Positions 10,485 through 20,444 of a DNA stretch of 64,000 bases are shown one piece after another. The position numbers were made by a program, and so were the translations under genes. Under the pieces are notes generated by a model. It saw only the letters and a list, made by a program, of their open reading frames with translations, ran no database searches and was not told the origin of the DNA. Where the stretch lies: positions 19,814,092-19,878,091 of the forward strand of contig OZ020611.1 in the NCBI GenBank assembly GCA_963971575.1, given 5' to 3'. The first letter of the stretch is position 1; every line of letters starts with the position of its first letter. Origin of the DNA: Liopterus haemorrhoidalis. Taxonomy: Eukaryota; Arthropoda; Insecta; Coleoptera; Dytiscidae.

Positions 10485-11458
10485 AAAAAATTATGTGAAG
10501 TGTGAATCTTCACACATTTCTGGGTTTTGCAGGTATTTAGTAACTGAATGATGATTATTTGGGATGCCAAAACAAATTTTATGTCAAAATATTTTTTTAT
10601 GAATTTTAATTCGAATGCCTAATACCATTATTTAAGTTTCTAAATATGTACAGTATTTTATTTATACAGCAAGGTTCAGTAAGATTTTTAAAATTGCGCC
10701 TATGGCTTCCATTGGTTGCTTATATCATAAGTCCCGCCCTCTGATTTCGTCACAGAATTAAATTATAATTTCAACACATCCCACTGGTTATTAAATTTAC
10801 GCTTTTAAAAAATAAATGCAAAATTTACCAAAATATAACGAATTTTGACAAAATAATTTAAACAAAATAGAAATGCAAAAAAAAAAACAGAAAAAAATAA
10901 AATTAACAGGATTCGAACTCTGCAACGTTCGCACTGCAGTTTACAAAGTGCATTACGAAACCATCTGAGCTACCAGAGTTTCTTATCTGAAGTGTTACAT
11001 AGCGAATTAAATATTTAACATATTTTAGTTAAAAACACAAAAAATGCGTTATTTTCCGAAAAAATAATCTGATCAAAAATTCCTGTTGTACTATTCCGGT
11101 TCACACCAATGTTCATTACTTAGAATTTTTTCAGATTTTAAGTTTAAACCATCTGGGCTACAGGGTGTGGGACAAAAATTTTTTTGCACATTTTTGGCAA
11201 AAATCGTATCAAAATAATTTATTTTGCAAAAATAAAAATTTGATCGTTAATCCACGTACTAAGGGCTTTCATTTGATACCCTACTCAGAATTTTAAAAAA
11301 TTTTTTTTTTTTTTTGATGAGCACATTTTTGTTTATATTTTAGGGAGATATGTTTTTTAGATGTTTTAGTATTTTTCCTATGTGTGGGTCAACGAGTTGT
11401 ATAAGCATGCCAAATTTCAACTCTCTAGGTTTAGCCGTTTGGCTACAATTTTTACCGA

Positions 11459-11496
<38 letters not shown>

Positions 11497-11549
11497 GACA
11501 AAATGACGGTATAAGGGTTTTTTGGTCATACCTACAAAACCCTAAAAAT
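10485..11549 (-). mobile_element. HINE-A element, nearly full length (copy A1)
   Basis: Read on the minus strand: 5' end TTTTTAGGGTTTTGTAGGTA, GTCT microsatellite (11459-11500 as GACA on the plus strand), GCCAAACGGCTAAACC, a tRNA-like slot (10907-10980), then the 3' motif ATACCTGCAAAACCC inverted to the 5' motif, a hairpin (GTGTGAAGATTCACAC in this copy) and a T-rich end. 5' and 3' subterminal inverted motifs, a microsatellite and a terminal hairpin with no CTRR are the layout known for Helentron-associated (HINE/DINE-1-like) elements. No coding capacity. That class assignment is inference from structure. Confidence 0.8.
10907..10980 (-). other. tRNA-like cassette in HINE-A1
   Basis: On the minus strand: A box TAGCTCAGATGG, a possible anticodon loop TTTGTAA (anticodon TGT, Thr-like), and B box GTTCGAATC. 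Folding is imperfect and the acceptor stem is not convincing, so this is a tRNA-like relic or promoter cassette, not a tRNA gene. Confidence 0.6.
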
Positions 11550-11851
11550 TAATTACTGAAATTTACTCGAAAGTCGAACCGTCTCCAGGAACGATTTGTG
11601 TTCGAAGTTCGAGGGTTCACAGTATGCAGATTTGCAGCACCTTAGCAATCCATATTACAAGAAAATGTTGACAATAACAAACCCAGAGATCTAAATTAAG
11701 AAAAAAAACAGCTGTGGCCACCACAGGACCAACCACCATCATAAAGTACTTGTATAAAATACATTCTAGCAGCAGAGTAGAAATATTTGGCCTAATATTT
11801 TCTAACAGAGATATTATTTATCATGACCATGGAAACGTTACATATAAGTAA

Positions 11852-12004
11852 TGATTACAATTTTATTATGTAAATTAACATACAACACAATATAATATAT
11901 TAGAGTAAAATATTTTCAGTACATGTCAAAGTCATCCAACATATATCAGTCACCATGGTTCCTTGATTTTAAGAAGCGCTTATCCCATATTAAAACAAAC
12001 AACA
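11852..12004 (-). repeat. 3' LTR of the copia element
   Basis: 153 bp, on the minus strand TGTTGTTTG...GTAATCA (TG...CA). Same length and sequence as the other LTR. Short for an LTR but in the copia range. Confidence 0.93.
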
Positions 12005-12015
12005 AACTCCCACAC
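12005..12015 (-). promoter_or_regulatory. polypurine tract (plus-strand primer)
   Basis: GTGTGGGAGTT on the minus strand, directly upstream of the 3' LTR start TGTTG. Position and composition fit the plus-strand primer of a copia element. Confidence 0.6.
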
Positions 12016-12050
12016 GCTTTTAAAAATCAAGTCACCATCATATTTAACAT

Positions 12051-15000
12051 TTAATTTATCAATCCTATTGATTTATTTATTTTAACAATTTTCTCTGCTG
12101 GTAATGCTTTGGTTAATCCATCTGCTAACATCTGATTCGTTGGTATATATTTTAATTCAAAATTTCCATCTTCAATTTCCTTTCTTGCATATAAATATCT
12201 TAAATCCATGTGTTTTGATCTTCTACTATTTATTCCATTCTTTGCCATACTAAGTGCAGATTGGTTATCGCAGTATATTGTTATTTTATTACCATTATTG
12301 GATAATTCCATTTCTAATTCAGTGAATAAATTTTTTATCCATTTTCCTTCTTTCATCGATTCACAAAGAGCTACATATTCAGCCTCACACGTGGACATAG
12401 CTATAATTGGCTGTTTTTTTGAAGCCCAAGAAATTGCCCCACCGTTCAATAAATACAAATATCCTGAAGTAGATTTTCCATCTTCTTTAGTATTCCAGTT
12501 GGCATCAGTATAACCCGTCAAATTACTTTCTTTTCCAAAAGTAAGTTTCAAATTTTTTGTTTCTTTTAAGTATCTTAAAATTCGTTTTAGGTGTTTCCAA
12601 TGAGTACTATTGAAACAATTATTGAACTGACTTAAATAATGTACCGGGTAAGTAATGTCTGGTCTACTACCTTGTACTAAAAACATTAATGCGCCAACCA
12701 ACGACTGATAAGGGATATTTTGGTCAAGGGGTTTTTCATTTTTCTCCAGTACCAATCCTATTTCCATTGGAGTTTTTATTCCTTTAGCGTCTTCCATATT
12801 ATATTTTCTAAGTAACTCTTCGATATATTTTTCTTGATCAATAGTTATGATTCCTTTTTCTTTATCTTGCTTTATTCTCATCCCCAAGATTATATTTGGT
12901 TCTCCAAGGTCTTTTACATCAAATATTTTCTGTATTTCTTGCACGAATTTTGTCATTAATTTTTCATTTGATGCAGCAATACAAAAGTCATCTACATATA
13001 CTCCTAACATTATTAAACCTTCTTCATCTTTCCGTATATACACACATCTGTCACTTTCCAATCTTTTGAAGTTCAGTTTCTTTAATTCCATGTCTAAAGC
13101 AAAATTCCACTCTCGTCCTGATTGTTTTAGACCATACAGTGATTTTTCCAGTTTGCACACGTATTCTTCTCTAGATTTATCTTTATAATAGCCTTCCGGA
13201 AGTTCCATGTATACATTTTTATTTAATTTTCCATGTAAATATGCCGTCTTCACATCCATTTGTTTCAGTACCAAATTTAGTTTATTTGCTTCAGCTAATA
13301 TAATTCTAAGGCTGGCTAACTTTAGTACAGGTGAATAGGTTTCATAATAATCAACATTTTTTCTTTGAAAATAACCATTTGCTACTAGCCTAGATTTAAA
13401 TCTAATACCTTCTAAACCATTTTTCAACACATATATCCATTTTGATTTTAAGATATGCATATGTTTTTCTCTCTTAATTATCTTCCATGTACTCATCTCA
13501 TTATGTGATTTCATTTCTTCATCCATACTCTTCATCCAATCCTCTTTACATTGACCATTTATTGCTTCTTTGAAATTTCTTGGTGCTGTTTGTTCATTTT
13601 TTGATAATTTACAATAACTTTTATTTTCAGGATGTAAAATAAGTCTATCAGGCTTGTTTCTTATTCTTTGAGAACTTCTATTCTTTGATTCGTTTTCAAT
13701 CCTTCTTTCTTCTATTTCGTTTTCTAATATTACTTCGTTTTCATTTTGAATTCTTGTGCTTTCTCTGTCGTTTCTATTTTCTCCATTTTGATCTACATCT
13801 TCTTCAGTAATTTTATTTCTTTTGTGCATTATTGTTACTATTTCTTCAATTTTCTCCATTTCTTTTTCTTTATTCTTTGACAATAAATCCGAACCCTTCT
13901 TATCTTCAAAGAATACAGGCTTCTTGCATGCGAAGACTTTCTTTTTCTCAGGATCATATAAACGATATGCTTGTTTATTTTGAAAATATCCTATCATAAT
14001 AGACGGTGTTGATTTGGCGTCAAACTTTTTTCTGAAATGTTTAGGTATCCAAGCATATGCCAAAGCTCCAAAGACTCGCATGTAAGAAACAGTAGGTTTC
14101 TTTCCACTCCATATTTCTTGTGGCGTTTTATCTTGCAGTGCTCTAGTCACACATCGGTTGCGTATATGAGCAGCTGTAGATACGGCTTCAGCCCAAAAAG
14201 TTTTTGGTAATCCCGATTCTAATAACATTGTCCTGGACATATCCTGAAGTGTACGATTCATTCGTTCGGCAATTCCATTTTGCTCAGGTGTTTCTGGTAT
14301 AGTGGTTTGTTTTCGAATTCCCTTTTCAATAAGAAATTGTTCTAATCTTTTACATGTGAATTCACCTCCATTATCTGTTCTGATTGTCTTTACTTTTCTG
14401 TTGGTTTCATTCTCATTTTCGCATATAAATCTTTTTAAATGTGTACCTGCTTCCGATTTATGTTTTAAGAAAAATACTGTAACTTTTCGACTACAGTCAT
14501 CCACTATGCACATGACATACTTCGCATTTCCAAGTGATTTAGGCGTTATTGGTCCAAATAAATCAATGTGCAACAAATCTAAAATATTTTCTTTTGGTGG
14601 TCTATTAGTAACTTTAAAGTTTTCTCTAGTACCTTTTCCCAAAACGCATTGTTCACATTGTTTTCTCAAACTATTTTTTATTACTAGACCTCTAACCATT
14701 TCACTTTTATACATTTTAAATAGTGCTTCATGATGCACATGACCGTAACGTCTATGCCATAGAATGTCATTATCTGTCATTTTTGACATATTGACAGTTT
14801 CTTTGTTTTTAATAATTTTAGAATTTAATCTATATAAGCCGTTTATTTTCTCAGCTGTCAAAATTAATACATTTTTATCAAAAATTTTGCATTTTCCATT
14901 CTTAAAACATATTTCCAGACCCGCATCATCTAGTTTGCTGACAGATAACAAATTGTCATCCAGATCTGGAACACAAATAATATTTTTAAATGTAACAGAA

Positions 15001-16043
15001 TTATACTGACTGTTTGTCTCCGGTTTCAGGGTTACGCTTCCAACTCCCACAGTTTCTCGCAAAGTTCCATCTGCAACTGTTATGCTTCCAGAGTTCTTCT
15101 CTTTATAATCTTCTAAATTTTTAGGATTATTAGATATATGACAGGTCGCACCACTGTCAATTGCCCATGACACTTCTCTCTTCTTCCTTTTTTCATGACT
15201 GACCGAATTTACCAAGTAGTCTGTATCTTCATCATCACTTTCATTATCGTATACCTGGTTCACTTTCTTTCTTATTTCATTATATTCTCTCGAGTATCTC
15301 GTGTTCTGGTTAGTTTTAAATTTTTTTGTTTCTGTCTTGTTTCTACTTTTTTCTTTTTGCCAACAATCTTTCTGTACATGGCCTTTCTTGCCACAAAAAT
15401 AACAAGTTACAATTTTACCTTCCATATATTTTTTTGATTTGATCTTATAAGCCTTCGTATTTTCGTCTTCATTTAATCTCGTTTCTTCATTTATAAGAGA
15501 ATTTCTGATCTGTTTTGGCGTAATATCATTTGCTTTCATGGCTTCATATATACGCTTTATTGATTTATAATGACTTGGAAGACCATTCAATATATAAGAT
15601 GATATCTCCGCTTTTGTCATTATATCACCTACAGAAGCTAGTGATGCTTCCAAAGATTCTATACGTGTAATATATTTATTGACATCGTCATCTTTGCGCC
15701 ATGCTGCATTTGCTAAATCTCTACGAAGAGAAATCTTTTGCTCTTGAATATCTCCTTGGTATATTTCCTTTAATTTAAGCCATGCACCTCGTGCTGTCTT
15801 TTCATTTAGAATATACATTGTTTGTTCCATACTAACGCTTTGAACAATTATGTTAAGAACCTCAGCATCCTTTTTGTTCCACTCATTTACAACCTGAGGT
15901 GTTGCACTGGTTATCGGTGGAAGTTCTGTTAAAATTTCAATCAATCCTTTTGCTCTCAAGTATACATTTACTTTAAATGCCCAATTTATGTAATTTTTCC
16001 CATTTAGTTTTTCAATGGTTGTAATAGTTGTAACCGAATCCAT
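12051..16043 (-). CDS. copia-type gag-pol polyprotein, intact, 1330 codons
   Basis: Encodes the capsid protein and enzymes that copy the element's RNA into DNA and integrate it. Domains in order: Gag (1-200); zinc knuckle CYFCGKKGHVQKDC (214-227); aspartic protease with DSGA (296-299); GAG-pre-integrase LWHRRYGH (428-435) and CEQC (463-466); integrase triad D494 (DLFGP), D557 (TDNGGEF) and E593, with 35 residues between the last two; reverse transcriptase with YVDD (1016-1019); RNase H with D1180, E1222 (CEAEYVAL) and D1259 (YCDNQSAL). Integrase before RT defines the copia (Ty1) order. The first ATG after the primer-binding site is used; no stop or frameshift interrupts it. The length suits the superfamily. 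Oddities: LKQSGREWN, where many relatives have LKQSPRxWN, and one extra residue in VANGYFQRKNVDY. Neither removes a catalytic residue. There is one frame only, as in copia itself. Confidence 0.97.
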   Translation of the reverse strand: MDSVTTITTIEKLNGKNYINWAFKVNVYLRAKGLIEILTELPPITSATPQVVNEWNKKDAEVLNIIVQSVSMEQTMYILNEKTARGAWLKLKEIYQGDIQEQKISLRRDLANAAWRKDDDVNKYITRIESLEASLASVGDIMTKAEISSYILNGLPSHYKSIKRIYEAMKANDITPKQIRNSLINEETRLNEDENTKAYKIKSKKYMEGKIVTCYFCGKKGHVQKDCWQKEKSRNKTETKKFKTNQNTRYSREYNEIRKKVNQVYDNESDDEDTDYLVNSVSHEKRKKREVSWAIDSGATCHISNNPKNLEDYKEKNSGSITVADGTLRETVGVGSVTLKPETNSQYNSVTFKNIICVPDLDDNLLSVSKLDDAGLEICFKNGKCKIFDKNVLILTAEKINGLYRLNSKIIKNKETVNMSKMTDNDILWHRRYGHVHHEALFKMYKSEMVRGLVIKNSLRKQCEQCVLGKGTRENFKVTNRPPKENILDLLHIDLFGPITPKSLGNAKYVMCIVDDCSRKVTVFFLKHKSEAGTHLKRFICENENETNRKVKTIRTDNGGEFTCKRLEQFLIEKGIRKQTTIPETPEQNGIAERMNRTLQDMSRTMLLESGLPKTFWAEAVSTAAHIRNRCVTRALQDKTPQEIWSGKKPTVSYMRVFGALAYAWIPKHFRKKFDAKSTPSIMIGYFQNKQAYRLYDPEKKKVFACKKPVFFEDKKGSDLLSKNKEKEMEKIEEIVTIMHKRNKITEEDVDQNGENRNDRESTRIQNENEVILENEIEERRIENESKNRSSQRIRNKPDRLILHPENKSYCKLSKNEQTAPRNFKEAINGQCKEDWMKSMDEEMKSHNEMSTWKIIKREKHMHILKSKWIYVLKNGLEGIRFKSRLVANGYFQRKNVDYYETYSPVLKLASLRIILAEANKLNLVLKQMDVKTAYLHGKLNKNVYMELPEGYYKDKSREEYVCKLEKSLYGLKQSGREWNFALDMELKKLNFKRLESDRCVYIRKDEEGLIMLGVYVDDFCIAASNEKLMTKFVQEIQKIFDVKDLGEPNIILGMRIKQDKEKGIITIDQEKYIEELLRKYNMEDAKGIKTPMEIGLVLEKNEKPLDQNIPYQSLVGALMFLVQGSRPDITYPVHYLSQFNNCFNSTHWKHLKRILRYLKETKNLKLTFGKESNLTGYTDANWNTKEDGKSTSGYLYLLNGGAISWASKKQPIIAMSTCEAEYVALCESMKEGKWIKNLFTELEMELSNNGNKITIYCDNQSALSMAKNGINSRRSKHMDLRYLYARKEIEDGNFELKYIPTNQMLADGLTKALPAEKIVKINKSIGLIN

Positions 16044-16134
16044 TTTTTTGAAAATTATTTCTTATAATGAAATATTCAGATTCTTAACGTTTTATTTACA
16101 ACCAGTGTAACTATTACTGGGTACTACTGGAGTA

Positions 16135-16148
16135 CTGGGCCCATAACC
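16135..16148 (-). promoter_or_regulatory. primer-binding site, half-tRNA iMet
   Basis: GGTTATGGGCCCAG on the minus strand, a few bases after the 5' LTR. It is complementary to the anticodon stem-loop region of initiator tRNA-Met (CTGGGCCCATAACC), the internal-cleavage priming known for Drosophila copia, and not to a tRNA 3' end. Confidence 0.88.
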
Positions 16149-16153
16149 AATAA

Positions 16154-16306
16154 TGATTACAATTTTATTATGTAAATTAACATACAACACAATATAATAT
16201 ATTAGAGTAAAATATTTTCAGTACATGTCAAAGTCATCCAACATATATCAGTCACCATGGTTCCTTGATTTTAAGAAGCGCTTATCCCATATTAAAACAA
16301 ACAACA
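16154..16306 (-). repeat. 5' LTR of the copia element
   Basis: 153 bp, same as the LTR at 11852-12004. It should hold the promoter for the minus-strand transcript. I do not see a confident TATA box. Confidence 0.93.
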
Positions 16307-16500
16307 ATAAGTATGAAAAAATTGAGACTTAAGAAAAATTTTACAAAAAATTTTCGAAGTTTTATCAAAAAACGACTCAAATAAAAGTTATTAGACGGAC
16401 AGACGGACAGACGGACATCTCGTGGAGATCCATCGAAATCTCGAAATGTCAAAATCGGTATGATCTAATACCTCCCTTATATATGTTGGCGGTCGGTAAA

Positions 16501-17030
16501 AAGGCGAAGGAGGAGGAGAATAAAAAAGGAAAGATTAGTGGATTACATAACTAAAGACCTCTACTTATAAAATATTTTAGTTAATCAAATATTGTTACCT
16601 GACATATCATGCATCATTTTAATAATAGTTTTTCAACCTGAGTGTCACATTATGAATTAATAATTCACAACCCACGATGTTATTAAATTATTTTTATGAA
16701 CCACAATAGCAATTTTACATACTAAATAAATTAAATTATTCAAACGCACTTCATAGTTATTGCCCATATATATATGAACAGTGTCATACAGAATCTGCTG
16801 GAAAATATTTAAATAGTATTTTTATGGTGAGTAATTGGATTTTAAAATAAAAATTAAATATACACTTTTACCAAGCAGGCCTAGATTCCATTTATCAGAG
16901 ATCGCAATCCATGAAGTTGATAAACTAGCGATATAATTTAATTTTGATGCCTCCTCCCTCGCTTTATTTTTTGGGGTTCCTACTAGGTTTGTCAACTTTG
17001 CCTAGGGAGACCAAGTAACAAAAAAGTGTT
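16501..17030. other. AT-rich, nothing recognised
   Basis: No frame or repeat match. It is the target sequence of the outer hAT that follows. Confidence 0.3.
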
Positions 17031-17194
17031 ATCTAGAGCAGTGTTTCCCAAAGTATGGGCCGCGGCCCATCGGTGGGCCAACAAAATCTCTTTTCAAGTA
17101 TAAACCTTTTAAACACAACAATTAAAACACAAAAATAAATAAATTTAAACACTTTAAAACCCAACAATATCAAATACACGTTGGCGGAGTTTAT

Positions 17195-18239
17195 CTTACA
17201 GGCGTACAGGGCGCGCCGTTTTTATTAATGCAGGCGCATTCAAAATAACAGTCGAAATCTGAGTTTTAAATAGTTTTATCGTCGAAAATGAAATTGGCTG
17301 GACACGATGCGTTAGTCTTTGTACTGACGGCTCAGCTGCTATGACTGGAGAAATGGAGGGACTCTCAGCACGAGTTAAATCTGTGGCACCATTAGTAAAA
17401 ATCACGCATTGTTGCATTCATCGTGAGCAACTTGCTGCTAAAAAAATGCCAAAAGGACTCAAATCAGTAATGGATGAAGCGGTTAAAATCATAAATTTTA
17501 TTCAAAGTCTTGCTTTGAATGCACGACTTTTTAAAATATTGTGTGAAGAAATGGGCAGCGACCATACCCAACTCTTATTTCATGCAGAAGTTCGTTGGTT
17601 ATCGCGCGGAAAAGTTCTCACTCGTTTCTTTGAGTTACGATAAGAAATAAAATTGTTTCTGAAAGATGAAAAAAACTAAATTATCGTCCTAGTTTATTAA
17701 TTATTTGCATGATCCAACTTGGCTGGTTCAATTAGCATATCTAGCTGATATTTTTGGTTATTTAAATGGGTTGAATCTCCAACTGCAGGGAAAAAATACC
17801 ACAATATTTAACGTCCAATAAAAAATAAAAGCACTACGCTTAAAATTGGAACTATGGCAGAAACGTCTTGAGAATAAAGATTTAGAAAGTTTCGTCACTT
17901 TAAATGAATATGTGACTACAACAGGTATAACAATTCCTGAGGAAATTGTTCAAGATTTCAATAAACACATGAGGGAACTTGGTAGTCAGTTCTACAAATA
18001 CTTTCCTAAAGAAGAAACAGAATTCGAATGGATTAAAAATCCTTTTCAGAGCATAGATAATATCAACAATATTGAAAATTCTCTGTCATCGAAGGAAGTT
18101 GATTGCCTTGTGGAGTTAACTTCAGATTCTTCTTTGAAAATTATTTTTCACGAAAAGAATTTAATTGATTTTTGGTTTCATGTCAATTCTGAATATCCTG
18201 AGTTTTCCAATGTGGCAATAAAATACTTATTGCCGTTTT
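17195..18239 (+). pseudogene. hAT transposase (ZBED5/SCAND3-like), broken; continues at 20056-20175
   Basis: One reading frame covers the middle of a hAT transposase: ENEIGWTRCVSLCTDG (17284-17331), AAMTGEMEGL, THCCIHREQLAAKKMP, EAVKIINFIQS, LFKILCEEMGSDHTQLLFH and EVRWLSRGKVL. A TAA at 17641 replaces the residue after FELR. The frame then resumes (HDPTWLVQLAYLADIFGYLN, LELWQKRLENKDLESF) up to KYLLPFCTT, where the inner hAT sits. Past that, [20 protein letters not shown] (20050-20112) is the dimerisation-domain end. These motifs are typical of the hAT group that gave rise to vertebrate ZBED5 and GTF2IRD2. BED finger and N-terminus are missing. Non-functional. Confidence 0.88.
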
Positions 18240-18419
18240 GTACGACCCAGGACCGTTTTATGAATTGTAAGGGCCCTAGGCCATGAGAATTTAACGGGCC
18301 CTCCTCCCAGGAGGTCAAATTAAGAAAAAATATAGCAATTTAAGCGATTAAAACGATTTTTAAACCCTATTTTTAACCTTGATTATTCATTATCGCTATA
18401 TTTAATTTTACTAAAATTA

Positions 18420-19297
18420 TTGGTTGATGCAAAATTAACGATGATTTTTTTGGAGTTTTTATTTTGGGTTGAAAAATGACGCTTGTTTTATGTAATAATT
18501 ATAAAAATATTCTTCTGTTTTTAAGTGAAAAACATGCGTGTCGAAAATCATATTCATGTTCGTCATATAATGCTCTACCACTTCGAGAAAGGATGGAAAG
18601 CGGCACAGTTATTTCACGATCTCAACGAGCTTTTTGGCAAAGGAACGATCAGACAGAAACAAGTTGAAAGGTAGTTCCACAAGTTCGAATCGGGTGACAC
18701 ACGCCTTAAGGATGATAAAGGAAGAGGACGGCCATCGGATTTCAACGATCAGGCACTTTTGTCATCCGTAGAAGAGGACGATAGCATGACAATCCGGCTA
18801 CTGGCCGAAGACTTCAATGTCGACCAATCCACGATCGCCCGTCGCCTAAAAAAGGTTGGAAAAGTGTGGAAATTGGCTGGAAGGGTGCCTCGCGAATTCT
18901 CCGACAGCAAAAGAGCCGATCGAGTTCGAATTTTCAACGAATTGCTGCAGAGAAACGAGCAATCGTCATTTTTGAGGAATCTTGTCACTGGTCAAAAGAA
19001 AGAAAGTTTGTGTATCTCCGGGTGAAACACCGAAAAAAATAGCAAAAGATGCCCACAGTAAGAAGGTAAAGTGGTGCGTATGGTGGGATAGAAGCGGAAT
19101 CATCCATTAGTAGATCATTGCAAATGGCATTTGCTTTTGGTGGAATTAAGATGATGAGCGTCTTCCGCACAAAAACGGCAATTCAACATCAACAGCGACG
19201 TCTATCTGGCTCTGCTCGATCGTGTCCAGACAGCAATTTTTTTTTGTTGAATAAACTTACATTAAAAAAAATCGTCGTTAATTTTTCATCAACCCAA
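18420..19297 (+). mobile_element. mariner element inside the inner hAT, with broken transposase
   Basis: Left end TTGGTTGATGCAAAATTAAC, right end TTAATTTTTCATCAACCCAA, inverted over about 30 bp and flanked by TA (18418-18419, 19298-19299). 878 bp, so internally deleted. The transposase starts at ATG 18534 (VENHIHVRHIMLYHFEKGWK), then EDDSMTIRLLAEDFNVDQST, RRLKKVGKVWKLAGRVP and ADRVRIFNELLQRNE, ending in a damaged NLVTGQKKE where the first catalytic region TGDE should be. The second and third catalytic regions are deleted; a remnant INSDVYLALLDRVQ remains near 19187. It is of the irritans/SETMAR type, a third mariner lineage in this window. Confidence 0.85.
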
Positions 19298-19357
19298 TAC
19301 ATTTTACATACATAAATTCTATAATGCCGAACAGGAGTTCGTTTGAAATATGAATTT

Positions 19358-19872
19358 CCTGGTATTATATATATAAAAGCCCTAATTTCTGTGTGTCATC
19401 GTAACGCTAAGTTCCTGGGTGCTAGCGGGTCTTGCGGCAAGCGGGCGGCCAGGAATTGAGTGGGGAAACGACGTACCTCGACAAAGCTGACTTACCAGAG
19501 CTCTCAAATCAGTATGTTCGGTTACTTGATGAAAGGATGTTGCGTTAATTGATGTTACGGCCGCGGACTGACCGGTCCGATACTAATTTTTAAACGACAC
19601 GCATTGAGCGGCTTTTTAGGATTACCTAGGTATAATCAGAAACAGCTATACCATTGATGTCCAGCATATGGCCCGCGGGCCGTATCCGCCGCGTTACTAA
19701 TTTTGAAACGACACGCATTAAGCAACTTTTTAGGATTTCCTAGGTATAATCAATAAACGTTTTTGTTTTGTTAATATAAGCAGAATCATGCAAAATTTAA
19801 TAATTGATTCCTGTTTATATTGATTTTTATTCGTTACCAGTAATCCAACGTCGTTGGCAAGGGGTCTGCTAG
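19358..19872 (+). mobile_element. short non-autonomous Helitron
   Basis: The 3' end is diagnostic: hairpin CCAACGTCGTTGG, an 11-nt spacer, then CTAG at 19869-19872, followed by T. The 5' side has the AT-rich start TATATATATAAAAGCCC. The exact 5' TC is uncertain. Internally, ACTAATTTTKAAACGACACG...CCTAGGTATAATCA occurs twice (about 19579-19640 and 19693-19755). No Rep/helicase coding sequence. Confidence 0.75.
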
Positions 19873-19998
19873 TATTTATAATGTTAATGTTATTCATTTT
19901 GTTATTTATTTATTTATTTTATTGTAAAATCAGTAACTTTACAAAATAAAATTAAGACCGGCAACAGGGCCCTTTATATAAGCGGGCCCTTTATATAA

Positions 19999-20172
<174 letters not shown>

Positions 20173-20444
20173 TAAATTGTAATAAATGTACTACTCATGA
20201 AAATAGTGACATTTATGAATATTTTCTTTAGATGTTTATGTTTATAAAATTGTATAAAATGTTTATTAATAGTTTTAGTTCATATTTTCATATACATATA
20301 GTATTGTTTTAGCGTAATAATAAATGAGAAATATCAAAAATTTAGTATTTTTTTAGGTGGGCCGCGAAATGAAATTCATTATTTAAGTGGGCCGCGATCA
20401 GTAAAGTTTGGGAAACACTGATCTAGAGGTTTACTTACGCCACT

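Larger units (their letters stand above)
11852..16306 (-). mobile_element. complete copia-type LTR retrotransposon
   Basis: 4455 bp with two 153-bp LTRs of the same length and, on reading, identical sequence; a tRNA-iMet primer-binding site next to the 5' LTR; a short purine-rich tract next to the 3' LTR; and a single open gag-pol frame. It lies in the HINE-B copy B2, with TAAGTA on both sides (11845-11850, 16308-16313) one base from each LTR. The usual copia duplication is 5 bp. Identical LTRs and an undamaged frame mean a very recent insertion, so this may be an active element. Confidence 0.95.
11704..16500 (-). mobile_element. HINE-B element (copy B2), split by the copia element
   Basis: 11704-11850 is the 3' part of a HINE-B (minus orientation: GGCGGT motif, hairpin CTGTGGTGGCCACAG, CTGTTTTTTTT end). 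16308-16500 is the rest of the same copy: TAAGTATGAAAAA, a short (GACG)n block, TCGTGGAGATCCATCGAAAT, and the 5' end ATATGTTGGCGGTCGGT. Joining the halves at TAAGTA restores the sequence seen in the uninterrupted copy B3 at 21240-21260. The 5' half of the body is internally deleted. Confidence 0.85.

Noticed and set aside
10907..10980. A genuine tRNA gene
   Set aside because: A and B boxes are present but stems are imperfect, there is no clean acceptor stem, and the block is embedded at a fixed place in a repeat family. Described as tRNA-like only.
11462..11500. GACA tandem run as a CRISPR-like or satellite array
   Set aside because: Simple tetranucleotide repeat that occurs at the same place in each HINE copy; no spacers.
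12208..15437. Plus-strand frames of 80-143 codons across the copia
   Set aside because: Antisense shadows of the intact gag-pol frame on the minus strand.
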